Positions 44,403-53,152 of a DNA stretch of 64,000 bases are shown here, piece after piece (position 1 is the first letter of the stretch; every line of letters begins with the position of its first letter). The notes under the pieces are model-generated. The model searched no databases. It saw only the letters and a list, made by a program, of their open reading frames with translations, and was not told the origin of the DNA. The translations under genes and the position numbers were made by a program. This stretch comes from Bacteroidota bacterium (lineage in GTDB: Bacteria > Bacteroidota > Bacteroidia > Bacteroidales > UBA12481), in the NCBI GenBank assembly GCA_018669475.1, contig JABHCC010000085.1, positions 18,857 through 82,856 of the forward strand. Reading direction: 5' to 3'.

Positions 44403-44562
44403 GTGACGCCAACTCGTGACGCCGAAAAGGCAATGGTGACGCCAAAACGTGACGCCGAAAAGGTGACGCCTTGGGACTGACGACTTTTCCCTGCTGATGA
44501 CTGAAAACTGATGACTGACGACTTTTTTCTGATAACTGAAAACTGAAGACTGAAAACTTAAT
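44403..44562 (+). repeat. Modular repeat tract (left arm), GTGACGCC and ACTGAAAACTGA units
   Basis: The spacer before the methyltransferase gene is made of GTGACGCC units (from 44403, five copies with variable spacers) and then TGATAACTGAAAACTGAAGACTG-like units up to 44562. Positions 44463-44507 are an exact inverted copy of 45466-45510. There is no recognisable promoter in it. Related units occur at 45402-45658, 53717-53945 and inside three coding sequences. Confidence 0.9.
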
Positions 44563-44564
44563 AT

Positions 44565-45389
44565 ATGAATTTCTATACTAGTATTGCTGAATTATATGAC
44601 GAGATATTTCCTTATAAACCGGTTCAAAAGAGGTTTGTTGAGGGAGTTATGGGCAAAGGTCCGGGGTCCGATGTTCGGGGTCCGGGGTCCAGGGGATTGG
44701 GTTTGGGTTTGGATACGAGGGAGAGTAGTTTGCTTGATGTTGGTTGTGGTACGGGTAGTTTGGTTTTGAACCTGTCGGATCTTTTGGATACTGTGATCGG
44801 AATTGATCCGGATAAGGAGATGCTGCAGCTTGCAAATTTGAAGGCCATGAAATATAAGGCTGATCGACGTGATGAGCTGGAGGATTTAGGGAAATGGGTT
44901 TTTGTTCAAAAAGGGATGTTGGACCTTACTAATGAATTTGTCTCTGACTCTTTTAATTCAGTTATCTGTTTTGGAAATACCCTTGTGCATTTATCCACAA
45001 TTGACGAGGTGAAAGAATTCATCCGGCAGGCATTTGAAATATTAAAACCTGGCGGATATCTGATGATACAGATTATCAATTATGATCGAATTATTGATCA
45101 GAAGCTAAGGGGGCTACCAACAATTGAAAATGAGAATCAGAAGTTCGAGCGCATTTATCAGTACAATCCTAATCCGGAGGTGATCAGATTTCAAACCAAA
45201 CTTACAGTGAAAGAATCGGGAGAGATAATCGAAAATGACATTCCTTTGCTGGCTGTTCGTCCAGGTCAATTGAAGAAGATACTTAAGAGTGCAGGATTTA
45301 TAAATATTCAGGAGTATGGTAATTTTAAGGGGGAGGGTTTTGGTGGTGATTCGCAGGCTTTTATTATTGTTGGGAGGAAAGAGGGCTAG
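44565..45389 (+). CDS. Class I SAM-dependent methyltransferase with an inserted repeat-derived segment
   Basis: A 274-residue protein. Motif I is SLLDVGCGTGSLVLNLS (about 55-71), with the acidic loop TVIGIDPDKEMLQLA next and a later ICFGNTLVHLSTIDEVKEFIRQAFEILKPGG stretch; the family is methyltransferase 11/25-like. Between residues 31 and 55 it carries a low-complexity segment rich in Gly, Arg, Pro and Ser (GKGPGSDVRGPGSRGLGLG). That segment is coded by GGTCC-type repeats at 44658-44694, which also occur as spacer DNA near 53839. Methylation target unknown. The gene lies between the arms of a 45-bp inverted repeat. Confidence 0.82.
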   Translation: MNFYTSIAELYDEIFPYKPVQKRFVEGVMGKGPGSDVRGPGSRGLGLGLDTRESSLLDVGCGTGSLVLNLSDLLDTVIGIDPDKEMLQLANLKAMKYKADRRDELEDLGKWVFVQKGMLDLTNEFVSDSFNSVICFGNTLVHLSTIDEVKEFIRQAFEILKPGGYLMIQIINYDRIIDQKLRGLPTIENENQKFERIYQYNPNPEVIRFQTKLTVKESGEIIENDIPLLAVRPGQLKKILKSAGFINIQEYGNFKGEGFGGDSQAFIIVGRKEG

Positions 45390-45401
45390 ACTAAAGAAGT
45401 T

Positions 45402-45658
45402 ATCAGTTATCAGTTTTCAGTTTTCAGAAAAAAGTCATCAGTATAAAAAAGTCTTCAGTCTTCAGTTTTCAGTCATCAGCAGGGAAAAGTCGTCAGTCCC
45501 AAGGCGTCACGTTTTGGCGTCACCATGGTGTCACCATGGCGTCACCCTTGCGTCACCTTTTCGGCGTCACGTTTTGGCGTCACGTTTTGGCGTCACCTTG
45601 GCGTCACCATGGCGTCACCTTTTCCCTCAGTCCCCAGTTTTCAGTTATCAGTTATCCG
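45402..45658 (+). repeat. Modular repeat tract (right arm), TTATCAGTTTTCAG and GGCGTCAC units
   Basis: This spacer of about 300 bases (45390-45696) is almost entirely repeats: TTATCAGTTTTCAG-type units (45402-45480), a 45-base block at 45466-45510 that is the exact reverse complement of 44463-44507, about nine GGCGTCAC units (45503-45622), then TTTTCAGTTATCAGTTATCCG. It contains no coding sequence; the frame that crosses it from 45316 is not a gene. The GH20 start at 45697 follows with only 38 unique bases. Confidence 0.9.
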
Positions 45659-45696
45659 TAAGAAAGAATAAAGTATTAAGTTATAAGTTTTTAATA

Positions 45697-47595
45697 ATGA
45701 GAAAAATTGTTTTTTGTTTTGTTGTTGCCGGTATGTTTGCTGGGTGTTCTCAGCATCGTACGGTGGGCATTCCTGCTTTGATTCCGGTTCCTGTTACATT
45801 GGAGGCCGGAGAGGGTAGTTTTAAGTTGAACCGACAAACAAGGATTGCCTTGAATGCGGAGGATGAGGAGCAGGTGGAATTGGCGGTTTACTTTAATGAA
45901 CAATTGGAGGAAGTGTTGGGCTATACTTTGGGTCGGGCAGAGAAGGCGGGGAAGAATGTGATTAGCCTGGAGGCCCCGTATTCTGGTAGTTCTCAGTTCT
46001 CAGATATCAGTCATCAGGAAGAGCCTGAGCTTTATCAGTTGGATGTGGAGACTGATAAAATCAGAATTGCTGCATCGGCACCTGCCGGATTATTTTATGG
46101 CATCCAAACCCTGATGCAATTGATACCTATTGCTGATAAGCATAAGATGGCAGGTGATGAGATTTTTCTGCCGGTACTGCATATTGAGGATTATCCCAGG
46201 TTTCAGTGGAGGGGATTAATGCTGGATGTAAGCCGTCATTTTTTTACCATAGATGAGGTGAAAGCTTATATCGATCAAATGGCGAAGTACAAGTTCAATG
46301 TTTTTCACTGGCACCTGACTGATGATCAGGGCTGGAGGGTTGAGATTAGTAGTTTGCCAAAACTAACAGAAGTGGGAGCCTGGAGGGTGCCGCGTACTGG
46401 TCCGTGGTGGACATACGAGCAGCCACAGAAGGGTGAGGAAGCTACAGTTGGGGGTTTTTATACAAAGGAGGAAATAAAAGAGGTAATACAGTATGCGGCA
46501 GATCGGTATATTCAGGTGCTGCCCGAGATTGATGTGCCCGGACATTCACTTGCCATGATTGCTGCATATCCGCAGTTGTCGTCAACTGAATTACCGTATC
46601 AGGTAAATCCTGGAAGTAAGTTTTATATGATTGAAGACAATGCACTGAATCCGGCAAAGGAGGAAGTGTATGAGGTGATGGATAAGGTTTTCACAGAGAT
46701 CGCTGAACTTTTTCCTTTTGAATACATTCATATTGGAGGAGACGAATGTTATAAGGGCTTTTGGAAAAATGATCCCTATTGTAAAGCCCTGATGAAAAAG
46801 GAGGGATTGATCCATGTGAATCAATTACAAAGCTATTTTATCAAACGTCTGGAGACAATTTTGATGGCGAAAGGGAAAAAACTTATCGGTTGGGATGAAA
46901 TCCTTGAGGGCGGACTGGCACCCGAAGCTACTGTAATGAGCTGGCGTGGGATGAAAGGAGGAATCACAGCTGCAGAAATGGGGCATAAAGTGGTGATGAC
47001 CCCAACAACTCATTGTTATCTCGATTTATATCAGGGTGATCCTCAGGTTGAACCTATAACTTATAGCATGCTTCGCCTGAATGATGTTTACCGATTTGAG
47101 CCAGTACCTGATGGAATTGATGAAAGATTGGTTCTTGGCGGGCAGGGGAACTTATGGACTGAAAGTGTTTACACTCTCGGACATGCTCAGTATATGACCT
47201 GGCCTCGTGGGTTTGCATTGGCAGAGGTGCTGTGGTCGGAAAAAGACGACCAGGAATGGGAAAATTTTGTTGAACGATCTCAGGAACATTTTCGTCGCCT
47301 CGATGTGCAGGATGTTAATTATGCGCTTTCTGTTTTTGATCCGATAATCAATCTTCAGTCTTCACAAATCCGTCAGGGAGTAAAGAAATACAATGTGATA
47401 ATGAAAACCGAAGTAAAGGGTTTGGAAATCCATTATTCATTTGATGATAGTTTTCCGGACGATCATTATCCGGTTTATACAGAGCCTGTTCCAGTGCCTG
47501 AAGGAGCTATTGCATTACGGGTGGTCACCTATCGCAAGGGTATTCAAATGGGCAAACAAATGCGACTGGAGCTGAGTAAAATTAGAAAAGAATAA
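45697..47595 (+). CDS. GH20 beta-N-acetylhexosaminidase, lipoprotein
   Basis: About 632 residues from the ATG at 45697 (the frame opens at 45316 inside repeat DNA). A lipobox at Cys17 (AGMFAGCSQ) precedes the GH20b N-terminal domain (about 28-160). The catalytic barrel (about 165-490) shows FHWHLTDDQGWRVEI and the Asp349-Glu350 pair in HIGGDECYKGFW. A C-terminal beta domain closes the protein. GH20 enzymes remove terminal GlcNAc/GalNAc by substrate-assisted catalysis, suiting glycoprotein glycans. A block of about nine residues in the N-terminal domain (SSQFSDISHQ, about 98-107) is coded by TCTCAGTTCTCAG-type repeat DNA at 45991-46018. Confidence 0.95.
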   Translation: MRKIVFCFVVAGMFAGCSQHRTVGIPALIPVPVTLEAGEGSFKLNRQTRIALNAEDEEQVELAVYFNEQLEEVLGYTLGRAEKAGKNVISLEAPYSGSSQFSDISHQEEPELYQLDVETDKIRIAASAPAGLFYGIQTLMQLIPIADKHKMAGDEIFLPVLHIEDYPRFQWRGLMLDVSRHFFTIDEVKAYIDQMAKYKFNVFHWHLTDDQGWRVEISSLPKLTEVGAWRVPRTGPWWTYEQPQKGEEATVGGFYTKEEIKEVIQYAADRYIQVLPEIDVPGHSLAMIAAYPQLSSTELPYQVNPGSKFYMIEDNALNPAKEEVYEVMDKVFTEIAELFPFEYIHIGGDECYKGFWKNDPYCKALMKKEGLIHVNQLQSYFIKRLETILMAKGKKLIGWDEILEGGLAPEATVMSWRGMKGGITAAEMGHKVVMTPTTHCYLDLYQGDPQVEPITYSMLRLNDVYRFEPVPDGIDERLVLGGQGNLWTESVYTLGHAQYMTWPRGFALAEVLWSEKDDQEWENFVERSQEHFRRLDVQDVNYALSVFDPIINLQSSQIRQGVKKYNVIMKTEVKGLEIHYSFDDSFPDDHYPVYTEPVPVPEGAIALRVVTYRKGIQMGKQMRLELSKIRKE

Positions 47596-47601
47596 ACACA
47601 A

Positions 47602-49353
47602 CTACTCTTTTATACATCTTACATAGAATTCGTAGAATTTACTTACAAATACTTCTCTGTTAATTCCTTTATCCGGATGGAAGTACCAGGCTATTGGTAC
47701 CCCGTTTTTGCTTAAGTCGCTGGTCCAGAAATGAGTGCTCTTGTCAAGGCCCATGTAACCTCGATAAACGTCGATGTATCCGGCGAGATTGATGTGGAAT
47801 TCACTTGAGCCACCATACTCCAATTTACTGATCTGGTTTTTTTCAAGATAATTCATCAGAGTTTGCCAGTCTTGTACAGAAGGTATCCGCCAGCCTTTCG
47901 GACAAAGTCCTTTCTCGAGATGAACTTCATATAAAGAGTATAAACCTCCGTATAACTTACAATTGTCGGGATTGTTGCTGTAACAGTTTTTAGTAACATC
48001 AAAGTTTTTTGATTTGAACTCAGAGTTGAAATTTTCCTGCATCCACCACTGATCTCCGATCTTAACCGTTCCATAGTACTCATTGAATGTACCCCGTTTG
48101 TCTTCAACAAAACCAGTTTCATGATTTCCATCGAAAACCGTAACTGTACCTGTGACAATACTTTCTTTGTTCTGTGAGTCTATGATTGCCATTCTGACAA
48201 GATATGTGCCAGCTTCATTATATTTATGGTATACTTCAGATTGGTCATCCAATGAGGTATCCCATATGCCATCCATGTTGAGATCCCATCTGATTCGCAG
48301 ATTCATCATGCTCTCATCGCGGTCATAGCTTCTCAGAGAATTGAAATAGAATTGTGTTTGCGGGTTTCCAATCTGACAGCCAATATCAAGATAAGCATAG
48401 GGGGGAGTGTTTTTTGGATGAACCATTACATTTAATGTTGTATCCATATACAAACCATCCGGAGCGCTAACTCTGAGTTTTACCAGAACTTCCCCTTCAT
48501 CCGGCAGGTAAACTTTGAAAAGAGGATTCTCTGATTGATCAACTTCCCAATCGGTGCTTGATAAAACATTCCATGAATACAGAAGTCTGGATTCTGGCTT
48601 ATTTTCTTCAAATGATTCTGAAGCATCGAAAATGAACTCATCTTCCACAGTACAGTTGTTGCATGTATAATTCACTCTCGGTTTGATAAGGCCATTGAGA
48701 CGGTTCACTATCAGGGGTAGCTCAGTTCGTCCCACTAAACCCATTGTATCTTTAACTTCCATTATGGCCGTGATATGACCAGTGTTCATGAACCTGTGAC
48801 TCATCACGGGATCAGAAATAAAATCAGTATCCCAAACCTGATCACCATCAAAGTCCCACCTGAATTTAAGCATCGCGATGGAGTCTTCATCATCCTGGGT
48901 TTGGCTACCGTCAAAAATGAAATCGGTGAGCAGATGAGCCGAATCAGGCTGAACCATCAGCAAGGCGCGGGGAGGAGAGTAGCCCTGTTCGACGGATATC
49001 ATCTGACTTATTGTATCAGTTTCGCCCGACACCCGGGATACTTCCAATATCGTTGTGTAATCACCTGGCAGGTAGTAACGGTGATCATATTCTGGCATGC
49101 TCGAGTGCATCATATCCCAGTCTCCGTCACCATCCCAGTCAAAGCGAATGAAAACCGGATTGCTGTTGTCTCCCAAATCGATGGCAGTACCCAGATCAAA
49201 ATGGAAAATTGTTGTAGTGGATCCTTCTTGTGGAGATAAATGGAAATCAGCGACCAGGTCGGGCTGAGTGTCGTCAGATGCTTTTTTGCATGACTGAGAA
49301 ACTGTCCCTGTTAAAACAAGCGCAACAAGAAATATGTTGATCAGTCTGTTCAT
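47602..49353 (-). CDS. Surface lipoprotein with PKD-like domains and a FISUMP domain
   Basis: A 583-residue lipoprotein (Cys22, TVSQSCKK). It holds about four beta-sandwich repeats of PKD type (FDWDGDGDWD, FRWDFDGDQVWDTD, IRWDLNMDGIWDTS; about 30-410), which contain Asp-rich loops that may bind Ca. A FISUMP domain follows (about 430-583: YYGTVKIGDQWWMQENF, then GLCPKGWRIPSVQDW), named after the Fibrobacter succinogenes major paralogous domain. Likely a surface-exposed binding protein. It overlaps the preceding DUF4249 gene by 4 bases. Its ligand is unknown; the GH20 gene is the convergent neighbour, 6 bases away. Confidence 0.85.
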   Translation of the reverse strand: MNRLINIFLVALVLTGTVSQSCKKASDDTQPDLVADFHLSPQEGSTTTIFHFDLGTAIDLGDNSNPVFIRFDWDGDGDWDMMHSSMPEYDHRYYLPGDYTTILEVSRVSGETDTISQMISVEQGYSPPRALLMVQPDSAHLLTDFIFDGSQTQDDEDSIAMLKFRWDFDGDQVWDTDFISDPVMSHRFMNTGHITAIMEVKDTMGLVGRTELPLIVNRLNGLIKPRVNYTCNNCTVEDEFIFDASESFEENKPESRLLYSWNVLSSTDWEVDQSENPLFKVYLPDEGEVLVKLRVSAPDGLYMDTTLNVMVHPKNTPPYAYLDIGCQIGNPQTQFYFNSLRSYDRDESMMNLRIRWDLNMDGIWDTSLDDQSEVYHKYNEAGTYLVRMAIIDSQNKESIVTGTVTVFDGNHETGFVEDKRGTFNEYYGTVKIGDQWWMQENFNSEFKSKNFDVTKNCYSNNPDNCKLYGGLYSLYEVHLEKGLCPKGWRIPSVQDWQTLMNYLEKNQISKLEYGGSSEFHINLAGYIDVYRGYMGLDKSTHFWTSDLSKNGVPIAWYFHPDKGINREVFVSKFYEFYVRCIKE

Positions 49354-50336
49354 TTGCCTTTCCGGTTTCCGTAGCGATCGAGAAAGTTGAGCTCATGAGT
49401 AAATCTGCCATAGGCAAGAGAATCAATACTTTGGTCTGTTATCCTGAATCCGCGGCTGTATGAGTAGCCTATTCCTGAAAATACCCCAATGCCATTCTGA
49501 ATATTGGAATAATCAAGCATTCTGAATGGATCACCCTCTTTTTCAAGTTGGAAATGAACAGCTAACTCTTCCCCTCCGGCAATAACTATTGCATCAATAC
49601 TTTGGAATGACCTCAATACCTCCGGTTTTGCATCCAATAATGAACCAAGGCTTGCGTAAAATTTTGTGGAGTTAATATCGAAACTATAAAACCAGCCCGG
49701 ATTGTTTTGCAAAACAATAGTTTTCAGAGGAACGAGCAGAGATTTTAATAGAGATCCGGTACTGTCGGTCTCATAGTAATTAAACTGAAAACCAAGTTGA
49801 TAGATATGCACGTTTTCTGAGGGTGTCCAGTGAAAAACCGGATTATGATCAACACTGAAATGAAGGGCTCTGACCTCCGGATGTGATGGGTCAATAATTG
49901 TAAAATCACCCGGAGTTGTGGTGAAAGCATAGATAAGCTTATCTTCTTTTTCTAAATAAATTACAAGACGATAAACTGTATTTGTAGCAATCTCCATCCT
50001 GCTTTGGTAAACAATATGATATTGACCGGGAAAAAATCCGGACTCCTTATTGATTGTGACAGGTGCAAATTCAGTATGTTGCACTGCCTTATCTCCCTCC
50101 ATCTTTTCTATTGCCAGCCTTACATCATCCTGGTAATAATATAATTCGGTACTGTCACTGATTGTTTCGCCCTGCTCAGTGATAAATGATTTGCTCAAAC
50201 GAATTGTTTGAATTTCTTCTCCCGGATCAAGCAGGCAATAAACAATAGGAATTGCATCTGCCTCATAGATAAGATCTACTTCAGTATCGCACCCGAATAG
50301 TAAAAGAATCATAGCTATGAGACCCAAATTCCGCAT
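49350..50336 (-). CDS. DUF4249 family lipoprotein
   Basis: A 328-residue lipoprotein with Cys16 (LLLFGCDTEVDL). The pattern 'iPIVYCLLDPGEEIQTIRLSKSF' and the later 'VYRLVIYLEKEDKLIYAFTTTPGDF' are typical of DUF4249, a Bacteroidota family of beta-rich outer-membrane-associated proteins often encoded next to TonB receptors. Here no TonB receptor adjoins it; it sits between a small lipoprotein and the PKD/FISUMP lipoprotein in a three-gene operon (touching or overlapping ends on both sides). Function unknown. Confidence 0.75.
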   Translation of the reverse strand: MRNLGLIAMILLLFGCDTEVDLIYEADAIPIVYCLLDPGEEIQTIRLSKSFITEQGETISDSTELYYYQDDVRLAIEKMEGDKAVQHTEFAPVTINKESGFFPGQYHIVYQSRMEIATNTVYRLVIYLEKEDKLIYAFTTTPGDFTIIDPSHPEVRALHFSVDHNPVFHWTPSENVHIYQLGFQFNYYETDSTGSLLKSLLVPLKTIVLQNNPGWFYSFDINSTKFYASLGSLLDAKPEVLRSFQSIDAIVIAGGEELAVHFQLEKEGDPFRMLDYSNIQNGIGVFSGIGYSYSRGFRITDQSIDSLAYGRFTHELNFLDRYGNRKGK

Positions 50337-50780
50337 CTATTGAAAAGTTGGTTTTACCAATGTACTTTCATCTTTAACAATTTCGAATTTGCCCATAGTG
50401 TGTTTTTTTCCAAACTGATTGCCTGGAAAACCGCCGGCAGAACATGAATCACCCTCGCATAAACAAGCTATGATAGCTTCATAATAGTATGTGCCTGGTG
50501 GCAGATGGAAAACGTATAATTTCTTTGTATCAGTTACATTAGCTGACTGTAAATAAATCCCTCTGTACAGTGACTGAGCATCGACAGCAACATGCAAACC
50601 CACTCTGATAATACGATCGGTCGGGATCCATATGTGTTTGATTTGAAAATCAACGTGAAGTATACCTTGAATTACCTGAGTATCATCAATTTCAGGATCA
50701 GTAATTATCTCTGGCTCGCATGCCGGTAAAACAACTAAACAAACCAGAAACACTAATACGCTGAATCCCACAGATTTCAT
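50337..50780 (-). CDS. Small lipoprotein of unknown family
   Basis: A 147-residue protein with a lipoprotein signal (VVLPACEPE, Cys21). Secondary pattern suggests an all-beta fold (VDFQIKHIWIPTDRIIRVGLHV, then FHLPPGTYYYEAIIACLC). Four Cys residues beyond the lipid Cys (ACLCEGDSCSAGG) might form disulphides. I do not recognise the family. Its stop codon directly adjoins the DUF4249 start, so it is the first gene of that lipoprotein operon. It lies 56 bases from the 3' end of the M56 fusion gene, on the same strand. Confidence 0.6.
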   Translation of the reverse strand: MKSVGFSVLVFLVCLVVLPACEPEIITDPEIDDTQVIQGILHVDFQIKHIWIPTDRIIRVGLHVAVDAQSLYRGIYLQSANVTDTKKLYVFHLPPGTYYYEAIIACLCEGDSCSAGGFPGNQFGKKHTMGKFEIVKDESTLVKPTFQ

Positions 50781-50836
50781 TTATCCAGATTTTGTTGGGG
50801 GGAACAACAGCAAAGTTAGGGATAAATGGGGACAAA

Positions 50837-53152
50837 TCAACCGCCGTTATTTCTGTATTTTCCCTTATTGGCACCAGCAATTTTACTATCGTTAAAGATG
50901 AAAGCCTTTCTTCCTGTTTGATCAGAATCACTGTAATGACGTGGATTGTCGGGATTGAGCAAAAGATCTTTGCCTTGACGCGATAATTCAAAGGCATAGC
51001 TGGCCTGAGTTTTTGAATTCAACACGAACAAATAATAATGCTTTCCAATCTTCTCAATATTTACTTCAGTCAGCTCAATATCTTCTTCGAAATGCATGTT
51101 TTTGGCTTTCATAAAATTCTGGATGGCACCAGTCCTGATTCCTGGTTGACCAAGGCTTGAGGTATTACCAATTCTTATCTGATCGACCTTACTGTAAATT
51201 CGTCCAAGCATGTAAATCGGATCAATAGCTTTGCCATCCTTTCTTATTTCAAAATGAAGGTGAGGGCTTACCACCATACCAGTACTACCCACTTCACCAA
51301 TTTTCTGGCCACGCTTTATTTTATCACCAATCTGCACAAGGCATTTATCCAGATGTGCATAGAAGCTGTCAATATTATTGTTATGTTCAATCAATATCCA
51401 AGTGCCATAGCCGCTTCTGTTCCTGCTTATTTTTAGATCTTTAACTACTCCGGTGTCTGTTACAATAACATCAGTGTTTTGTGGGGCATTAATATCAATC
51501 CCCAGATGTGGCCGGTAAATTTTAAGGATGGGGTGGAGCCGACTTTTAGTATATCGGGCCGCAATCCGTATAATCTCTTCGTCCCTGATCGGGAAAATGA
51601 ATGAATTATGCTTACGAACAGGAGCTTGTTTTTCTACGGCACCATCTTTGAAATAGGCCGAAATGTAGTTTTTTAAACTCAAAATTGTAATTCCCAGATT
51701 GTCTGCAATAATATCCTGATTCGATGGCTTAGCCAGGTATTGAACATCCTCAGAATTCGAGATGTTGGACCATTCAAGTTGAATGGCCGGACAATTTGCC
51801 TCTCGTAAAACAATATATGGTGCTTGCTGCGGGATGCGTTTTATATCATTATCCATGAAGGAGTATTCCATTGCAAACCATGATGCGATTTGTTCAGATT
51901 GATCAGAGTAGAAATTAAGGGGTGAAAAGAAGGTTGAGTATCTTTCAGCTAAGGTTTCTTTATCAGGAAAACTACCTATATGAAGGGATATAAAAATGTC
52001 TGCACCCACGATCTCAGCCATTGCAGCCCTGTCTTCGCGTGATAAAAATTCGTCTTTATTTCGAGTCAGAATGATTTCAATATCCTTAGCAACAGCCTTC
52101 TTAAGTTTCTTCCCTATTGCCAATACAATGTCTTTTTCACTGATTCCCAGTTCCTCGTTTACGAATCCGGCATCTTCTCCTCCATGCCCGGGGTCAAGCA
52201 AAACAATAAATTTGTCTGATTCTGTTTTCCTCCCGGATGGGAAATCAAGCGGATCGTTGACGAATGAGAAGCTAATTATAGAAATGGCAAGGAGAGGTAG
52301 AACCACCAGATATTTCCAGCCCGATCTCTTCGGATTGACCCGGGTGGCCATGATCATGCGCTTTTTTAATGTTGATCCTCTGAAATAGGAAGCGAGTTTT
52401 TGATTTCTGTAGACGAACAGTCCTTTTTGGAGTGAGCGGGCATAGCGTTGCAGATCTATTCCTGTGTTTAATACTGCCTTATCTGCCAGATATTCATGAC
52501 ATTCTTTGAGTGCATTTTTGTAAAGTATGAGAAAGGGATTAAACCAGAGAAATACCTGAATGATTTCAATCAGTATCAGATCTAATGAATGCCCCTGACG
52601 TGAGTGAGCCATTTCATGGGCCAGAATGAGGTTTTTATCCGAACTATTTATCTGCTTGTCGTTCATGAATATCCACCTGAAAAAGGAAAATGCCGGCAGG
52701 TCGGCACCTGAAATAATACGCCTCGATGCCATCCGGCAGGAAGAATTTCTGAAACGTAAAAGAACTATCTGACCCAGAACCCACAAGCTTTTGAGAAGAA
52801 TGAAAGCAGCTCCTGCCCAGTATAGAGACCACCATGGGAAGGATTTAGTTGATGTGGCTGTTGATGTAAGGGCTTCAATGGGCTGAGCAGATTGAGCTGC
52901 TGTTTCCGGAATGAGCTCATTCATCAATATTTCATCGGGGATAATTGTTGGTAATTGGGGAAGGGGAAGCCCGGGGCTGATTGACAGTGGAATATTTATC
53001 AGGGGGATGATCCATGACAGAAGCAAACCGGAGAGTAGATATGCCCGGTTAATTCTGAATTGAGTTTGTTTGCGGAAGACTAGTAAATACAGGGTAATGA
53101 ACACAATGGTCAGGATGCTTACCTGGACCAGATAATTGATAAATGCGTACAT
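50837..53152 (-). CDS. BlaR1-like M56 membrane protease fused to an amidase and an M23 endopeptidase
   Basis: A 771-residue protein in one frame. Residues 1-300 are BlaR1/MecR1-like, with membrane helices, the HEMAH zinc motif (179-183) and Glu220 in ECHEYLAD. Residues 314-500 are an Amidase_3 N-acetylmuramoyl-L-alanine amidase: DPGHGGEDAGF (His323), Glu339, SLHIGS (His391) and a catalytic Glu460 in QLEWSN. Residues 545-645 are an M23 domain: HLGID (His549, Asp553) and HLHFEIR (His631, His633). The last 120 residues are unassigned. It starts on the last base of the BlaI-type gene (53152), forming a repressor/protease pair. Both cell-wall hydrolase sites look complete. Confidence 0.9.
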   Translation of the reverse strand: MYAFINYLVQVSILTIVFITLYLLVFRKQTQFRINRAYLLSGLLLSWIIPLINIPLSISPGLPLPQLPTIIPDEILMNELIPETAAQSAQPIEALTSTATSTKSFPWWSLYWAGAAFILLKSLWVLGQIVLLRFRNSSCRMASRRIISGADLPAFSFFRWIFMNDKQINSSDKNLILAHEMAHSRQGHSLDLILIEIIQVFLWFNPFLILYKNALKECHEYLADKAVLNTGIDLQRYARSLQKGLFVYRNQKLASYFRGSTLKKRMIMATRVNPKRSGWKYLVVLPLLAISIISFSFVNDPLDFPSGRKTESDKFIVLLDPGHGGEDAGFVNEELGISEKDIVLAIGKKLKKAVAKDIEIILTRNKDEFLSREDRAAMAEIVGADIFISLHIGSFPDKETLAERYSTFFSPLNFYSDQSEQIASWFAMEYSFMDNDIKRIPQQAPYIVLREANCPAIQLEWSNISNSEDVQYLAKPSNQDIIADNLGITILSLKNYISAYFKDGAVEKQAPVRKHNSFIFPIRDEEIIRIAARYTKSRLHPILKIYRPHLGIDINAPQNTDVIVTDTGVVKDLKISRNRSGYGTWILIEHNNNIDSFYAHLDKCLVQIGDKIKRGQKIGEVGSTGMVVSPHLHFEIRKDGKAIDPIYMLGRIYSKVDQIRIGNTSSLGQPGIRTGAIQNFMKAKNMHFEEDIELTEVNIEKIGKHYYLFVLNSKTQASYAFELSRQGKDLLLNPDNPRHYSDSDQTGRKAFIFNDSKIAGANKGKYRNNGG

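Noticed and set aside
44403..44470. GTGACGCC repeats as a CRISPR array
   Set aside because: Units are only 8 bases, spacers vary from about 2 to 20 bases and are themselves repeats, and no cas genes are present. The same holds for the tracts at 45503-45622 and 53717-53945.
45316..45696. N-terminal extension of the GH20 reading frame
   Set aside because: The 127 extra codons run through GGCGTCAC and TTTTCAG repeats and overlap the methyltransferase gene; a clean lipoprotein signal starts at 45697.
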